The notes under the pieces are model-generated. The model searched no databases. It had not been told where the DNA came from and saw only the letters and a list, made by a program, of their open reading frames with translations. The translations under genes and the position numbers were made by a program. A stretch of DNA of 10,040 nucleotides from Hyphomicrobiales bacterium (GTDB taxonomy: Bacteria > Pseudomonadota > Alphaproteobacteria > Rhizobiales > Beijerinckiaceae): positions 1 to 10,040 of the forward strand of contig JAQGKN010000313.1 of the NCBI GenBank assembly GCA_028290085.1, read 5' to 3'. The stretch's first letter is position 1, and each line of letters starts with the position of its first letter. Of the stretch, positions 1-7,413 are shown one piece after another.

Positions 1-370
1 TCTGCTTCTTCGAGACGCCCTCCTGCCAGATTTCCGTTGAGCCGCGGCCCTCGATGACGAGAACTTCCTTCTCGTAGACATGACGCTCTGCGTTGAGCGC
101 GCCACCCGGCGGAATTTCCACGACATACATGCCCCAGAGCCCTTCGGTGCCGAAGAGCTGGATGTAGGTGCCACGTCCGCCGAGCCGCGCCCAGGGCTTC
201 ATCGGCAGATCCTGCACGCGATGCACGCCGATCGCGCGATGCACGGGGATGTTCTCCGCTTCCATGAAGCGGTCATAGGGCATGGCAGGGCGCGAGAAAT
301 TGCCGAAGCCGGCGTTTTCGCCAGCCTTCGGTTCGTGCCAGTGTGAACCTTCGCTTGCGTCGTGGGGCAT
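1..370 (-). CDS. Cupin-domain protein (N-terminal part, cut by the window edge)
   Basis: Reading back from ATG 370-368 gives 123 codons without a stop before the window edge, starting MPHDASEGSHWHEPKAGENA. A Shine-Dalgarno sequence (AGAGGA) lies just upstream. Residues 88-110 (PPGGALNAERHVYEKEVLVIEGRG region) match cupin motif 1, G(X)5HXH(X)3-4E(X)6G, with His97, Glu102 and the closing glycine present; the second histidine position is Tyr99. A typical beta-strand run (residues 69-86) precedes it. Cupins of this kind are metal-binding beta-barrel enzymes or binding proteins, often dioxygenase-like, but the reaction cannot be read from this fragment. The second half, where motif 2 and perhaps a second cupin domain would lie, is outside the window. 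The gene is 38 bp downstream of a TTT binding-protein gene on the same strand, so it is probably the distal gene of that operon and may act on the imported compound (inference). Confidence 0.8.
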   Translation of the reverse strand, partial: MPHDASEGSHWHEPKAGENAGFGNFSRPAMPYDRFMEAENIPVHRAIGVHRVQDLPMKPWARLGGRGTYIQLFGTEGLWGMYVVEIPPGGALNAERHVYEKEVLVIEGRGSTEIWQEGVSKKQ

Positions 371-408
371 ATCGTCCTCTGGGTTGGAACACAAAAAGCT
401 GTTGCGGC

Positions 409-1476
409 TCAGCCGCCTTTCTTGTCGCTCTCGTAGCGGATCTGCCGCATCTGATCGCGCACGTCCTTGGGCTTGTTTGCGAGCTTTTCGATAACGTCAC
501 GCACGGCGGCAGCATCGAGCGGGCTCACATCGACCCGTAATTTCTCAGCGTCGGCGCGATAATCCGCATCCGCGCACATGGCCATGAAGGCCGTTTGCAA
601 GGCGCGCGCACGATCCTCAGGAATGCCAGGCGGCGCCGCAAAGGGGCGCGACAAGGTGTTTGAAAGTTCCGCCATGTCGATGAGAGCACGCACCTTGTCG
701 TTGGGCGCGAGTTCCAGCGCGGTCGGCACATCTGGGAAATCGGGGTGTCGCGTGCGGCGGCCGAATTGCAGGATCACATGGACCGGGCTGTCGGGCTTCA
801 GCCAGTCGGGCCGCGAAGATTTCAGCGAGGAATAATCGAGGGAACGCCCGTCGATTTCCTTGCGCTCGATGGCCATGAACATGGCCGCACTGTCGGGGTA
901 ACCGGCGATCATTTTCAAGTTGAGCGGGATCGTGTCGCGCAACATGTTCGCCCAATCGTTGCCGCCAGCGCCTTCACCCGTGCCACCGAGCACCAGCGTC
1001 GGCCCGCCCGCCTTGCGCGCATCGGCGATGCTTTTCACGGCTGCATCCTTGCGCACCAGCATCAGATAGGCATCGTTCGTGCCGCTCGCCGCCGTGCCGA
1101 GCCAAGTGAATTTCAGCGGGTCGAAGCGCGTGTTGGCATTGCCGCCGATCACGCCCATCAGCGCCATGTCGCGCGCAAAAGCGCCGATCACGCTGCCGTC
1201 GCGCGGCGCGGTATTGAAGAGGTAGTTAGTCGCCACAAGAGTGCCTGCGCCGGGCATGTTCTGCACCACGACATTGGGATTGCCCGGAATGAAGCGCCCG
1301 ATGTGCCGCGCAACAAGCCGCGCATAGACGTCGTAGCCGCCACCGGGTCCGTAGCCGAGGACGAGTTGCACCGTGCGCCCGCGATAAAAATCCTCGACCG
1401 ATTGCGCGCACGCAAGCGTTGCAAGCAAGCAGAGCGCCACACTGGCAACTGCGATGCGCATCCATGGCTTGGCCAT
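409..1476 (-). CDS. TTT (Bug/TctC-type) periplasmic substrate-binding protein, copy 1
   Basis: This 355-residue protein has a Sec signal peptide (positive MAKPWMR, then a hydrophobic stretch, likely cleavage after Ala24 in LACA-QS). The mature part carries the landmarks of Bug/TctC receptors of tripartite tricarboxylate transporters: a GYGPGGGYDVYARL loop at about residues 41-54, NPNVVVQNMPGAG (about 66-78), a GGTGEG turn in mid-protein, and DFPDVPTALEL in the C-terminal lobe. Such proteins capture carboxylates in the periplasm and hand them to a TctA/TctB permease. The start at 1476 has a strong SD (GGGAGG) and fits the signal peptide. It lies 61 bp after copy 2. It is the most diverged of the three: SRPFAAPPG replaces SRPYVAPPG, and it has a longer, Lys/Asp-rich C-terminus. 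The ligand is unknown. Confidence 0.9.
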   Translation of the reverse strand: MAKPWMRIAVASVALCLLATLACAQSVEDFYRGRTVQLVLGYGPGGGYDVYARLVARHIGRFIPGNPNVVVQNMPGAGTLVATNYLFNTAPRDGSVIGAFARDMALMGVIGGNANTRFDPLKFTWLGTAASGTNDAYLMLVRKDAAVKSIADARKAGGPTLVLGGTGEGAGGNDWANMLRDTIPLNLKMIAGYPDSAAMFMAIERKEIDGRSLDYSSLKSSRPDWLKPDSPVHVILQFGRRTRHPDFPDVPTALELAPNDKVRALIDMAELSNTLSRPFAAPPGIPEDRARALQTAFMAMCADADYRADAEKLRVDVSPLDAAAVRDVIEKLANKPKDVRDQMRQIRYESDKKGG

Positions 1477-1537
1477 TTCGTCCTCCCGTGCTCCGGCCCG
1501 TTGTCCGGGCTCGTTTGAGAATGCAGTCGTATTTGGC

Positions 1538-2608
1538 CTACTTCTCCGCCTTGCTGGCGGTGAAGAGATTGCGGATGTAATCGCGCTGTTCCTGCGGCGC
1601 GCCCGCGATCTGGTCGATCAGGGCAATGGCTTCCTTGCCGCCGATCGGGCTTACGCCGATGCCGAGCTTTTCAGCTTCCACCATGAGTTCGGGATCGCGA
1701 TAAGCGTCGAGAAATGCCTTTTCCAGCGCCTGCGCGCGATCCGCCGGAACGCCGGGAGGCGCCACATAGGGGCGCGACAAAACATAGGGAAGTTCGGCGA
1801 GTTCGATCAAAGCGCGCGACTTCTCGTCTTTCGCGAGTTCGCGAGCGGTCGGCACGTCAGGGAAGTCGGGGTGGCGCGTCGCGCGGCCGAATTGCAGCAG
1901 CGCGTGCATGTAGGAATTGGGCTTCAGCCAATCCGGCCGATTGGTGCGCACGGCGGAAAGGTCGGTCGTGCGTCCCTCCACTTCCTTGCGCTCGATGGCG
2001 AGAAAGATCGCATTGCTATCGGGATAGCCGGTGATCTGCTTGATGTTCATCCCAAGCGCATCGCGCAGCACGACAGGCACATCGTTACCGGTCGCGCCCT
2101 CACCGGTGCCACCCAGCACAAGCTGCGGACCGCCGGGTACTTGCGCATCGGCGACCGTCTGTACCTTCGCATCCTTGCGCACCCACATGAGGTAGGAATC
2201 TTCCTGATAGCTCGACGCCGACCCGAGCCACGTGAATTTCCGTGCGTCGTATTTAACGGCCGCATTGCCGCCGAGCACGCCCATCAGCGGCATGTTGCGC
2301 GCGAATGTGCCGATAACCGTGCCGTCCTTCGGCGCGATATTGTAGATGTAATTGGCGGCCAGAAGACTGCCGGCACCAGGCATGTTCTGCACCACAATGG
2401 CTGGGTTGCCCGGCACATATTTGCTCATGAACCGCGCCAGCAGGCGCGCATAGACATCATAGCCGCCGCCCGGCCCGTAGCCGACGATGAGCTGGATGCT
2501 CTTGCCCTTGTAAAAATCCGCAACCGCGTCCGCGCGTGCGGGCACAGCGAACGTGGTGACGGCGAGAGCGACCGACGCGCAAAACGCGAGTGCCATTCGT
2601 CTCGACAT
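1538..2608 (-). CDS. TTT (Bug/TctC-type) periplasmic substrate-binding protein, copy 2
   Basis: This is the middle member of the binding-protein array, 356 residues from the chosen start. An in-frame ATG at 2647 overlaps the stop of copy 3 by 4 bp. The ATG at 2608 is preferred because GGGAGGAG sits 3-4 bp upstream, as before the other two copies, and because it gives a clean Sec signal peptide (MSRRMALAFC, hydrophobic core, likely cleavage after Ala26 in PARA-DA). The mature protein has the same ordered motifs as its neighbours: DFYKGK, GYGPGGGYDVYARLLARF, VVQNMPGAGSL, FARNMPLMGVLGGN, GGTGEGATGND, a YPDS turn, DFPDVPTAREL and SRPYVAPPGVP. It resembles copy 3 more closely than copy 1. As a soluble carboxylate receptor it needs a TctA/TctB partner that is not encoded here. 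Confidence 0.9.
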   Translation of the reverse strand: MSRRMALAFCASVALAVTTFAVPARADAVADFYKGKSIQLIVGYGPGGGYDVYARLLARFMSKYVPGNPAIVVQNMPGAGSLLAANYIYNIAPKDGTVIGTFARNMPLMGVLGGNAAVKYDARKFTWLGSASSYQEDSYLMWVRKDAKVQTVADAQVPGGPQLVLGGTGEGATGNDVPVVLRDALGMNIKQITGYPDSNAIFLAIERKEVEGRTTDLSAVRTNRPDWLKPNSYMHALLQFGRATRHPDFPDVPTARELAKDEKSRALIELAELPYVLSRPYVAPPGVPADRAQALEKAFLDAYRDPELMVEAEKLGIGVSPIGGKEAIALIDQIAGAPQEQRDYIRNLFTASKAEK

Positions 2609-2611
2609 GAA

Positions 2612-2620
2612 TCTCCTCCC
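2612..2620 (-). promoter_or_regulatory. Ribosome binding site that fixes the start of binding protein copy 2
   Basis: On the minus strand this reads GGGAGGAGA, followed by a 3-nt spacer and ATG at 2608-2606. Matching sequences precede copy 1 (GGGAGGACGAA-ATG) and copy 3 (GGGAGGGAAAT-ATG). The upstream in-frame ATG at 2647 lies inside the end of copy 3 and would put 13 extra residues in front of the signal peptide. Confidence 0.75.
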
Positions 2621-2643
2621 GGAATGCGGCGCGCCGTTCGGCG

Positions 2644-3678
2644 TCATTGCAGGTTCTTGATATAGGCGAGCAGGTCAGGCGGCGAGGAGGCGAGCTTCTC
2701 GATCATTTCGAGCGCCTCGGGGCCGCCGACCGGGCTGATGTCGACCTGAATTTTCGCCGCTTCGACCATGTAGTCGGGATCGGCATTCACATCGAGAAAG
2801 GCCTTCTGCAGGGCCTTCGCACGATCCGGCGGCAGGCCGGGCGGCGCCACATAGGGGCGCGACAGCGAGTAGGGGATCTCGGCCAGCTCGATCAAAGCCA
2901 GCGCGCGCGGGTTGGGGGCAATCTCGCGAGCGGTCGGCACGTCGGGGAAATCCTTGTGCCGCGTTCTGCGTGCGAATTGCAGCAGCACATGCATGTCGGA
3001 ATTGGGCTTCAGCCAGTCGGGTTTCGACGAGGCGACGGCGGAGAGGCCGACGAAGCGACCGTCGATCTCCTTGCGGTCGGCGGCCAGAAACAACGCGCCG
3101 CTGTCGGGATAGCCCGCGATGAGCTTGATGTTCATGCCCAGCGCATCGCGCATCAAGACCGACACATCGTTGCCGGTCGCGCCTTCCGCTGTGCCGCCGA
3201 GCATGAGCGCGGGGCCACCGGGCTTGAACACGTCTTCAATCTTCTTCACCGCGGCATCCTTGCGCGCGATGAGCAGATAGGCGTCGTTCTCTGAACTCGA
3301 GGGAGAGCCGAGCCATGTGAACTTGCGCGGATCGAACTGCACATTGGAATTTCCACCGAGCACGCCCATCAGCGGCATGTTGCGCGCAAAGGTGCCGATG
3401 ACGGTGCCGTCACGTGGTGCGGTGGCATAGAGATAATTGGCGGCCCGCAGGCTGCCCGCGCCCGGCATGTTCTGCACGATGACGGTGGGATTGCCGGGGA
3501 TGTGCTTGCCGAGGAAACGCGCAAGCAGGCGCGCATAAACATCGTAGCCGCCGCCGGGCCCGTAGCCCACGACGAGCTGAACGGTCTTGCCCTTGTAGAA
3601 TTCAGCAACGGATTCGGCTTGTGCCGGCGCGACAGCCATCGCGAGTGTCAGTGCAAGCGCACCGCGTCTCGTGAGCAT
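2644..3678 (-). CDS. TTT (Bug/TctC-type) periplasmic substrate-binding protein, copy 3
   Basis: This is the promoter-proximal member of the array, 344 residues, with SD GGGAGGG 4-5 bp before ATG. It has a short Sec signal (MLTRRGALALTLAMAVAPAQA, likely cleavage after Ala21). The mature domain has FYKGKTVQLVVGYGPGGGYD at about 27-46, IVQNMPGAGSL, FARNMPLMGVLGGN, GGTAEGATGND, KDFPDVPTARE and SRPYVAPPGLPPDRA. Length and motifs fit a complete two-lobed Bug receptor. Its stop is 35 bp before the next start, so co-translation with copy 2 is likely. A 93 bp gap separates it from the Sua5 gene upstream, which may hold a separate promoter, although no convincing -35/-10 pair is visible. The GYGPGGGYD loop, in place of the commoner FxPGGxxD pattern, is shared by all three copies and marks one subfamily (inference). 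Confidence 0.9.
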   Translation of the reverse strand: MLTRRGALALTLAMAVAPAQAESVAEFYKGKTVQLVVGYGPGGGYDVYARLLARFLGKHIPGNPTVIVQNMPGAGSLRAANYLYATAPRDGTVIGTFARNMPLMGVLGGNSNVQFDPRKFTWLGSPSSSENDAYLLIARKDAAVKKIEDVFKPGGPALMLGGTAEGATGNDVSVLMRDALGMNIKLIAGYPDSGALFLAADRKEIDGRFVGLSAVASSKPDWLKPNSDMHVLLQFARRTRHKDFPDVPTAREIAPNPRALALIELAEIPYSLSRPYVAPPGLPPDRAKALQKAFLDVNADPDYMVEAAKIQVDISPVGGPEALEMIEKLASSPPDLLAYIKNLQ

Positions 3679-3697
3679 ATTTCCCTCCCAAGGGTCG

Positions 3698-3717
3698 ACG
3701 CCATCGAGGGCGTTTTT
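3698..3717 (+). terminator. Hairpin plus T-run (terminator-like on the plus strand)
   Basis: Arms ACGCC (3698-3702) and GGCGT (3709-3713) are perfect complements around a 6-nt loop, and the plus strand continues into TTTTT (3713-3717). This has the shape of a short Rho-independent terminator for plus-strand transcription, yet no plus-strand gene ends here. On the minus strand the hairpin would lie in the leader of binding protein copy 3, with A residues before it. The stem is only 5 bp, so chance is possible. Confidence 0.3.
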
Positions 3718-3771
3718 ATCTTGGGACGCAGTCTAGGCGAGGCGAGGGCCGCCAGCAAGCCACGCTGCGCG

Positions 3772-4764
3772 TCACCTCGGCGCTGCCGCCCGTGCGAGCC
3801 GGTCGCGGATCGCTTCGCCCAGACCCTCATGCGGAATCGGCGCCACGGCGATGATCTCGGCGCCCGTCGCATCCAGCGCCCGCAGGAACGCGAACAAATT
3901 CGTCGCGGCTTCCGCCAGATCTCCGGTCGGCGAAAGGTCGAAGCTCGCAGCCTGCACATCCGCGAATCGCCCGCCGAAATCGAGCACGGCCTCGCCGGGC
4001 TCTACATGCTCGGCGTCGAGCCGCAATTGCGCGTTGGGCGCGTAATGGGAGGCCAGCATGCCGGGCGCCGTGACAGGCCCGGCGGAAGCGGGGCTCGCCA
4101 CTTTGTGTCCCAGCACGGATTCGATTCTCTCGCGCGAGATGCCGCCGGGGCGCAAAAGCGTCACGCCGCTGTTGTCGAGGCATGCGACAATCGTCGATTC
4201 GACACCGACATCCGGCGCGCCGCCATCGATGATCATGTCGATCCGTCCCTCGAGGTCGCCCATTACATGCGCCGCATGCGTCGGGCTCACCCGCCCTGAC
4301 CGATTGGCGGAGGGCGCAGCCACGGGGCGTCCCACAGCGTGCAGCAGCGCCTGCGCCACAGGATGGGCGGGCACGCGCAGCGCGACGCTTTCCAGCCCGG
4401 CGCGCGCAAGATCGCTGACCTCGCAGGTTCCGGCCACCGGCACCACGAGCGTCAGCGGCCCCGGCCAGAAAGCGTCCGCCAGCGTCAATGCGTCGCGGCC
4501 GAAAACGCCCTGGCGCTGTGCCGTTTCGAGATCGGCCACGTGGGCGATCAGCGGATTGAACTGCGGCCGCTCCTTGGCGGCATAAATCTTCGCGACCGCC
4601 GCGCCCGAGGTCGCATCGGCGCCGAGCCCGTAAACCGTCTCGGTCGGAAAAGCGACGAGCCCGCCCGCGCGCAGCACCGTCCCGGCCTCAGCGATGGAGG
4701 CGGCATCGGCCTTCACGAGGCGCGTCGCCAGGGAGCCGGTGGGGGAGGCGGCATCGGGATTCAT
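3772..4764 (-). CDS. sua5: L-threonylcarbamoyladenylate synthase, two-domain Sua5 type
   Basis: The enzyme joins threonine, bicarbonate and ATP to make threonylcarbamoyl-AMP, the first step of t6A37 modification in ANN-decoding tRNAs; it is cytosolic and TsaD/B/E complete the job. From ATG 4764 it is 330 residues. Visible YrdC-domain landmarks are FPTETVYGLG (about 39-48), KERPQFNPL (64-72), FWPGPLT, PSANRSG (151-157), GVESTIV (187-193) and RPGGI. The SHYAP linker loop (239-243), which in Sua5 proteins closes over the active site, is followed by a C-terminal Sua5 domain of about 85 residues, so this is the long Sua5 form and not short TsaC. An in-frame ATG at 4794 would add MCKLFAERAQ. The downstream start fits the family better, but neither has a strong SD. 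The gene is divergent from the acyl-CoA dehydrogenase frame. Confidence 0.92.
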   Translation of the reverse strand: MNPDAASPTGSLATRLVKADAASIAEAGTVLRAGGLVAFPTETVYGLGADATSGAAVAKIYAAKERPQFNPLIAHVADLETAQRQGVFGRDALTLADAFWPGPLTLVVPVAGTCEVSDLARAGLESVALRVPAHPVAQALLHAVGRPVAAPSANRSGRVSPTHAAHVMGDLEGRIDMIIDGGAPDVGVESTIVACLDNSGVTLLRPGGISRERIESVLGHKVASPASAGPVTAPGMLASHYAPNAQLRLDAEHVEPGEAVLDFGGRFADVQAASFDLSPTGDLAEAATNLFAFLRALDATGAEIIAVAPIPHEGLGEAIRDRLARAAAPR

Positions 4765-4882
4765 TTGAGCTCGTTCGGCAAATAGTTTACACATGAACCA
4801 ACGCGACTGCGCCGGGCCTTGTCAGCCGTAACACTTTCGGCGTCAAGTTGGGCGATCTGAGACGTGCCGGGAGAAAACGATC
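4765..4882. other. Divergent intergenic region between sua5 and the acyl-CoA dehydrogenase frame
   Basis: About 118 bp separate the two divergent starts, and promoters for both directions should lie here. I could not find a -35/-10 pair with acceptable spacing on either strand. A GGGAG Shine-Dalgarno (4870-4874) precedes ATG 4883 on the plus strand. No operator-like inverted repeat is obvious. Confidence 0.4.
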
Positions 4883-6649
4883 ATGCCATATCGCGCGCCC
4901 GTCGCCGACATGCTCTTCACCATGACTCATGCTGCCGGCCTGGAAGAGGGAATCGCCGCCGGGCTATATCCCGATCTCGCCGACAGCGCCGCCGCCTCCA
5001 TCCTTGATGAGGCCGCCAAAATGGCCGAGGGCGTGCTCGCGCCGCTCTACCGCATCGGCGACAAGGAGGGTGCGACCTTCGCCAATGGCACAGTGACGAC
5101 CGCGACCGGCTGGCCGGATGCTTATCGCCGCTGGACAGAGGGCGGCTGGATGGGCGTTACAGCGCCGGAAGCCCATGGCGGCATGGGCCTGCCGCATCTC
5201 CTCAACGCAGGCTGCATCGAGGCCTGGAACGGCGCCAACATGGCATTTGCGCTGGCCCCGCTGCTCAGCGTCGGCGCCATCGAGGCCCTTGTCGCGCATG
5301 GCAGCGACGATCTACGCGCGGCCTATCTCGACCGCATCGTGTCGGGCGAATGGGCGGCGACGATGAACCTCACGGAGCCGCAGGCCGGTTCCGATCTCGC
5401 GGCCCTGCGCACGCGGGCCGAGCGCGCAGGCGACGGGACCTATCGCATCACGGGCCAGAAGATCTTCATCACCTAGGGCGAACACGATCTGACAGACAAC
5501 ATCGTGCATCTCGTACTCGCGCGGCTGCCCGCCGCGCCTGCAGGCACGCGCGGCATCTCGCTGTTCCTCGTGCCGAAGTTTCTCGTCAACGCCGACGGCA
5601 GCCTGGGCGCGCGCAACGACCTTCGTTGTGGCGGCATCGAGCACAAGATGGGCATTCACGGCTCACCCACCTGCACCATGATCTTCGGCGACGACGGCGG
5701 CGCGACGGGCTACCTCATCGGTGAGGAAAATCGCGGCCTCGCCTGCATGTTCACGATGATGAACAATGCGCGCCTCTCCGTGGGCCTTCAGGGCGTCGGC
5801 GTAGCAGAGCGCGCGACGCAGACGGCCATCGCTTTCGCGCATGAGCGGAGGCAGGGCCGCGCACCCGGCGCGTCAGGCGAGGCCATGAGCCCCATCGTCG
5901 AACATCCCGATGTGCGGCGCATGCTGCTCACCATGAAAGCGACGACCTCGGCCGCCCGCGCGCTTTGCTACATGACGGCGCAGGCGCTCGACGTGGCCCA
6001 TCGCGGCGGCACGCCCGAAGCGCGCCGCGCCGGTCTCGAACGCGCCCGGCTGCTGACGCCGGTTGCCAAGGCCTACGCGACCGATATCGCCAACGAAGTC
6101 GCCTCGCTCGGCGTGCAGGTGCATGGCGGCATGGGCTTCATCGAGGAGACCGGCGCGGCGCAATTGATGCGCGACGCGCGCATTGCCGGCATTTACGAGG
6201 GCACCAACGGCATTCAGGCCATCGACCTTGTGCAGCGCAAACTCACACTTTCCGGTGGCGCGGCTTTCAAGGCTGAACTCGCCGCGATGTGGGCCGTGAT
6301 CGCCGGCCTGCAGGAACAGGAAGATCTGCGCTTCGGCACCATGCCGCGCCGCCTGAGCGAGGCTGTCGAAGCGCTGGCCGGGGCGTCGGAAACGCTGCTC
6401 GTGCAACTCGCCGAAGAGCCCGCCGCAGCGCTCGCAAGTGCCACGCCCTATCTGCGCCTGTTCGCGCTGGCACGCGGCGGCACGGCGCTCGCGAGCCTCG
6501 CCATGGCGGAAAATTCGGAAAGCGGAACATGGCTCACGCAGGCGCGCTTCTTCGCGGAAAACTGCGCCTGCGCGGCACCGTCACTGGCCAGCACCATCGT
6601 CGACAGTGCATCCTGCATATTGGCGGCCGATGCCGCGCTGGCGGTTTGA
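4883..6649 (+). pseudogene. DmdC-type acyl-CoA dehydrogenase interrupted by one in-frame amber codon
   Basis: Read through, this is a 589-codon frame, the usual size of the long acyl-CoA dehydrogenases related to DmdC (3-methylmercaptopropionyl-CoA dehydrogenase). These are FAD enzymes that put a 2,3 double bond into acyl-CoAs. Codons 1-197 hold the N-terminal extension, the helical domain and the TEPQAGSD motif (164-171). Codon 198 (5474-5476) is TAG within KIFIT-stop-GEHDLTDNIVHLVLAR, where relatives usually have an aromatic residue. From 199 on the same frame continues intact: RGISLFLVPK, MNNARLSVGLQGVGVAERA, VHGGMGFIEETGA, then IYEGTNGIQAIDL with the presumed catalytic glutamate near residue 439, then the C-terminal accessory domain. 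There is no frameshift or visible codon decay, so the TAG is recent or an error; TAC or TAT to TAG would be a single change. If real, the 197-residue product lacks the active site. The start has SD GGGAG. It is the first gene of an operon with the next two. Confidence 0.88.
5474..5476 (+). other. In-frame amber stop (TAG) inside the acyl-CoA dehydrogenase
   Basis: ATC TTC ATC ACC TAG GGC GAA CAC GAT keeps the reading frame on both sides and splits a conserved beta-strand motif (IFIT-x-GEHD). The family resemblance of the flanks makes a Tyr codon the simplest ancestral state. No nearby restart with a good SD is seen; the next possible start in frame is GTG at 5504. Confidence 0.9.
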
Positions 6650-6650
6650 G

Positions 6651-7403
6651 ATGAGCGACGTCGAGATCGTCAGGGACGGCGCAGTCCTCACAATCGCCCT
6701 GCGCCGCACGGCCAAGAAGAACGCGCTGACCGGCGCGATGTATGAGACCATGATCGCGGCCTTCGACGAGGCCGACGGCGACGCGCGGATCGGCGCGATC
6801 GTGCTGCGCGGCGCAGATGGCGTGTTTACGTCGGGCAATGACATCGGCGATTTCATCGCCTCAGCGCAGACGCCGGACGAGATGCCGGCATGGCGCTTCG
6901 TCGAACGCCTCGCAGCACTTGAAACGCCGCTGATAGCTGCCATCGAAGGACTCGCCATCGGCATCGGCACGACGCTGATCCTGCATTGCGATCTCGTCTA
7001 CGCCGCGCCCGATGCCCTTTTCAAAATGCCCTTCGTCGATCTCGGCCTCGTGCCGGAGGCGGGCTCTTCGCTGTTGCTCCCCCAGCGCATCGGCCTCGCC
7101 AAGGCGAGCGAGTTCCTGATGCTCGGCGAAAGCTTCGACGCGGCGGAGGCGCACCGTCTTGGCCTCGTCAATTCCATCGTCCCCAATGCCGATCTTTACG
7201 CCCATGCCGCTGCGCGTGCGCAGGCGCTGGCCGCCAAGCCCGGTGCGGCCGTCGCCACCACGCGGCGTCTGTTGCGCGGCGATCTTTCAGCACTGAAGGC
7301 GCGCATGAACGAGGAAGCGCAGGCGTTTTCGCAGGCGCTTCGATCGGACGAAGCGCGTCAGGCCTTCATGCAGTTCATGATGCGCGCCAAACCCAAATCC
7401 TGA
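6651..7403 (+). CDS. Enoyl-CoA hydratase/isomerase family protein, ECI2-like delta3,delta2-enoyl-CoA isomerase
   Basis: This is a 250-residue crotonase-fold protein. The start at 6651 lies 1 bp after the dehydrogenase stop, so translational coupling is likely; the frame is open further upstream, but only inside the dehydrogenase. The oxyanion-hole segments are FTSGNDIGDF (59-68) and EGLAIGIGTTLILHCD (99-114). The two catalytic glutamates of classical hydratases (rat Glu144 and Glu164) align with Thr108 and Phe128 and are missing. Instead there is Glu136 in LGLVPEAGSS, the place of the catalytic base in yeast Eci1 and human ECI2. The SGND motif also matches ECI2. I therefore favour shifting a 3-enoyl-CoA to the 2-trans form, feeding unsaturated acyl chains into beta-oxidation, over hydration. 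The family is certain; the isomerase call rests on motif comparison from memory. Confidence 0.88.
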   Translation: MSDVEIVRDGAVLTIALRRTAKKNALTGAMYETMIAAFDEADGDARIGAIVLRGADGVFTSGNDIGDFIASAQTPDEMPAWRFVERLAALETPLIAAIEGLAIGIGTTLILHCDLVYAAPDALFKMPFVDLGLVPEAGSSLLLPQRIGLAKASEFLMLGESFDAAEAHRLGLVNSIVPNADLYAHAAARAQALAAKPGAAVATTRRLLRGDLSALKARMNEEAQAFSQALRSDEARQAFMQFMMRAKPKS

Positions 7404-7413
7404 GGAGCCTGAA

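Noticed and set aside
1454..2665. Long plus-strand open frame of 403 codons opposite binding protein copy 2
   Set aside because: It is antisense to a clear receptor gene, rich in Arg/His/Ala as shadow frames in GC-rich DNA are, has no recognisable motif, and similar antisense frames lie opposite the other two copies.
3502..4299. Plus-strand frame of 265 codons across the copy 3/sua5 junction
   Set aside because: It runs antisense to two well-supported genes, crosses their intergenic gap, and has a low-complexity Arg/Gly/Ala composition with no domain.
5474..5476. Pyrrolysine decoding of the TAG
   Set aside because: Acyl-CoA dehydrogenases are not known to use pyrrolysine, no pyl genes are in view, and the position normally holds a plain aromatic residue.
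5873..6406. Minus-strand frame of 177 codons opposite the dehydrogenase
   Set aside because: It lies opposite highly conserved acyl-CoA dehydrogenase sequence and has no SD or motif; it is a compositional shadow.
6438..6650. N-terminal extension of the isomerase frame (71 codons)
   Set aside because: It overlaps the dehydrogenase C-terminus and is Arg-rich. The family N-terminus begins at 6651, 1 bp after the upstream stop.
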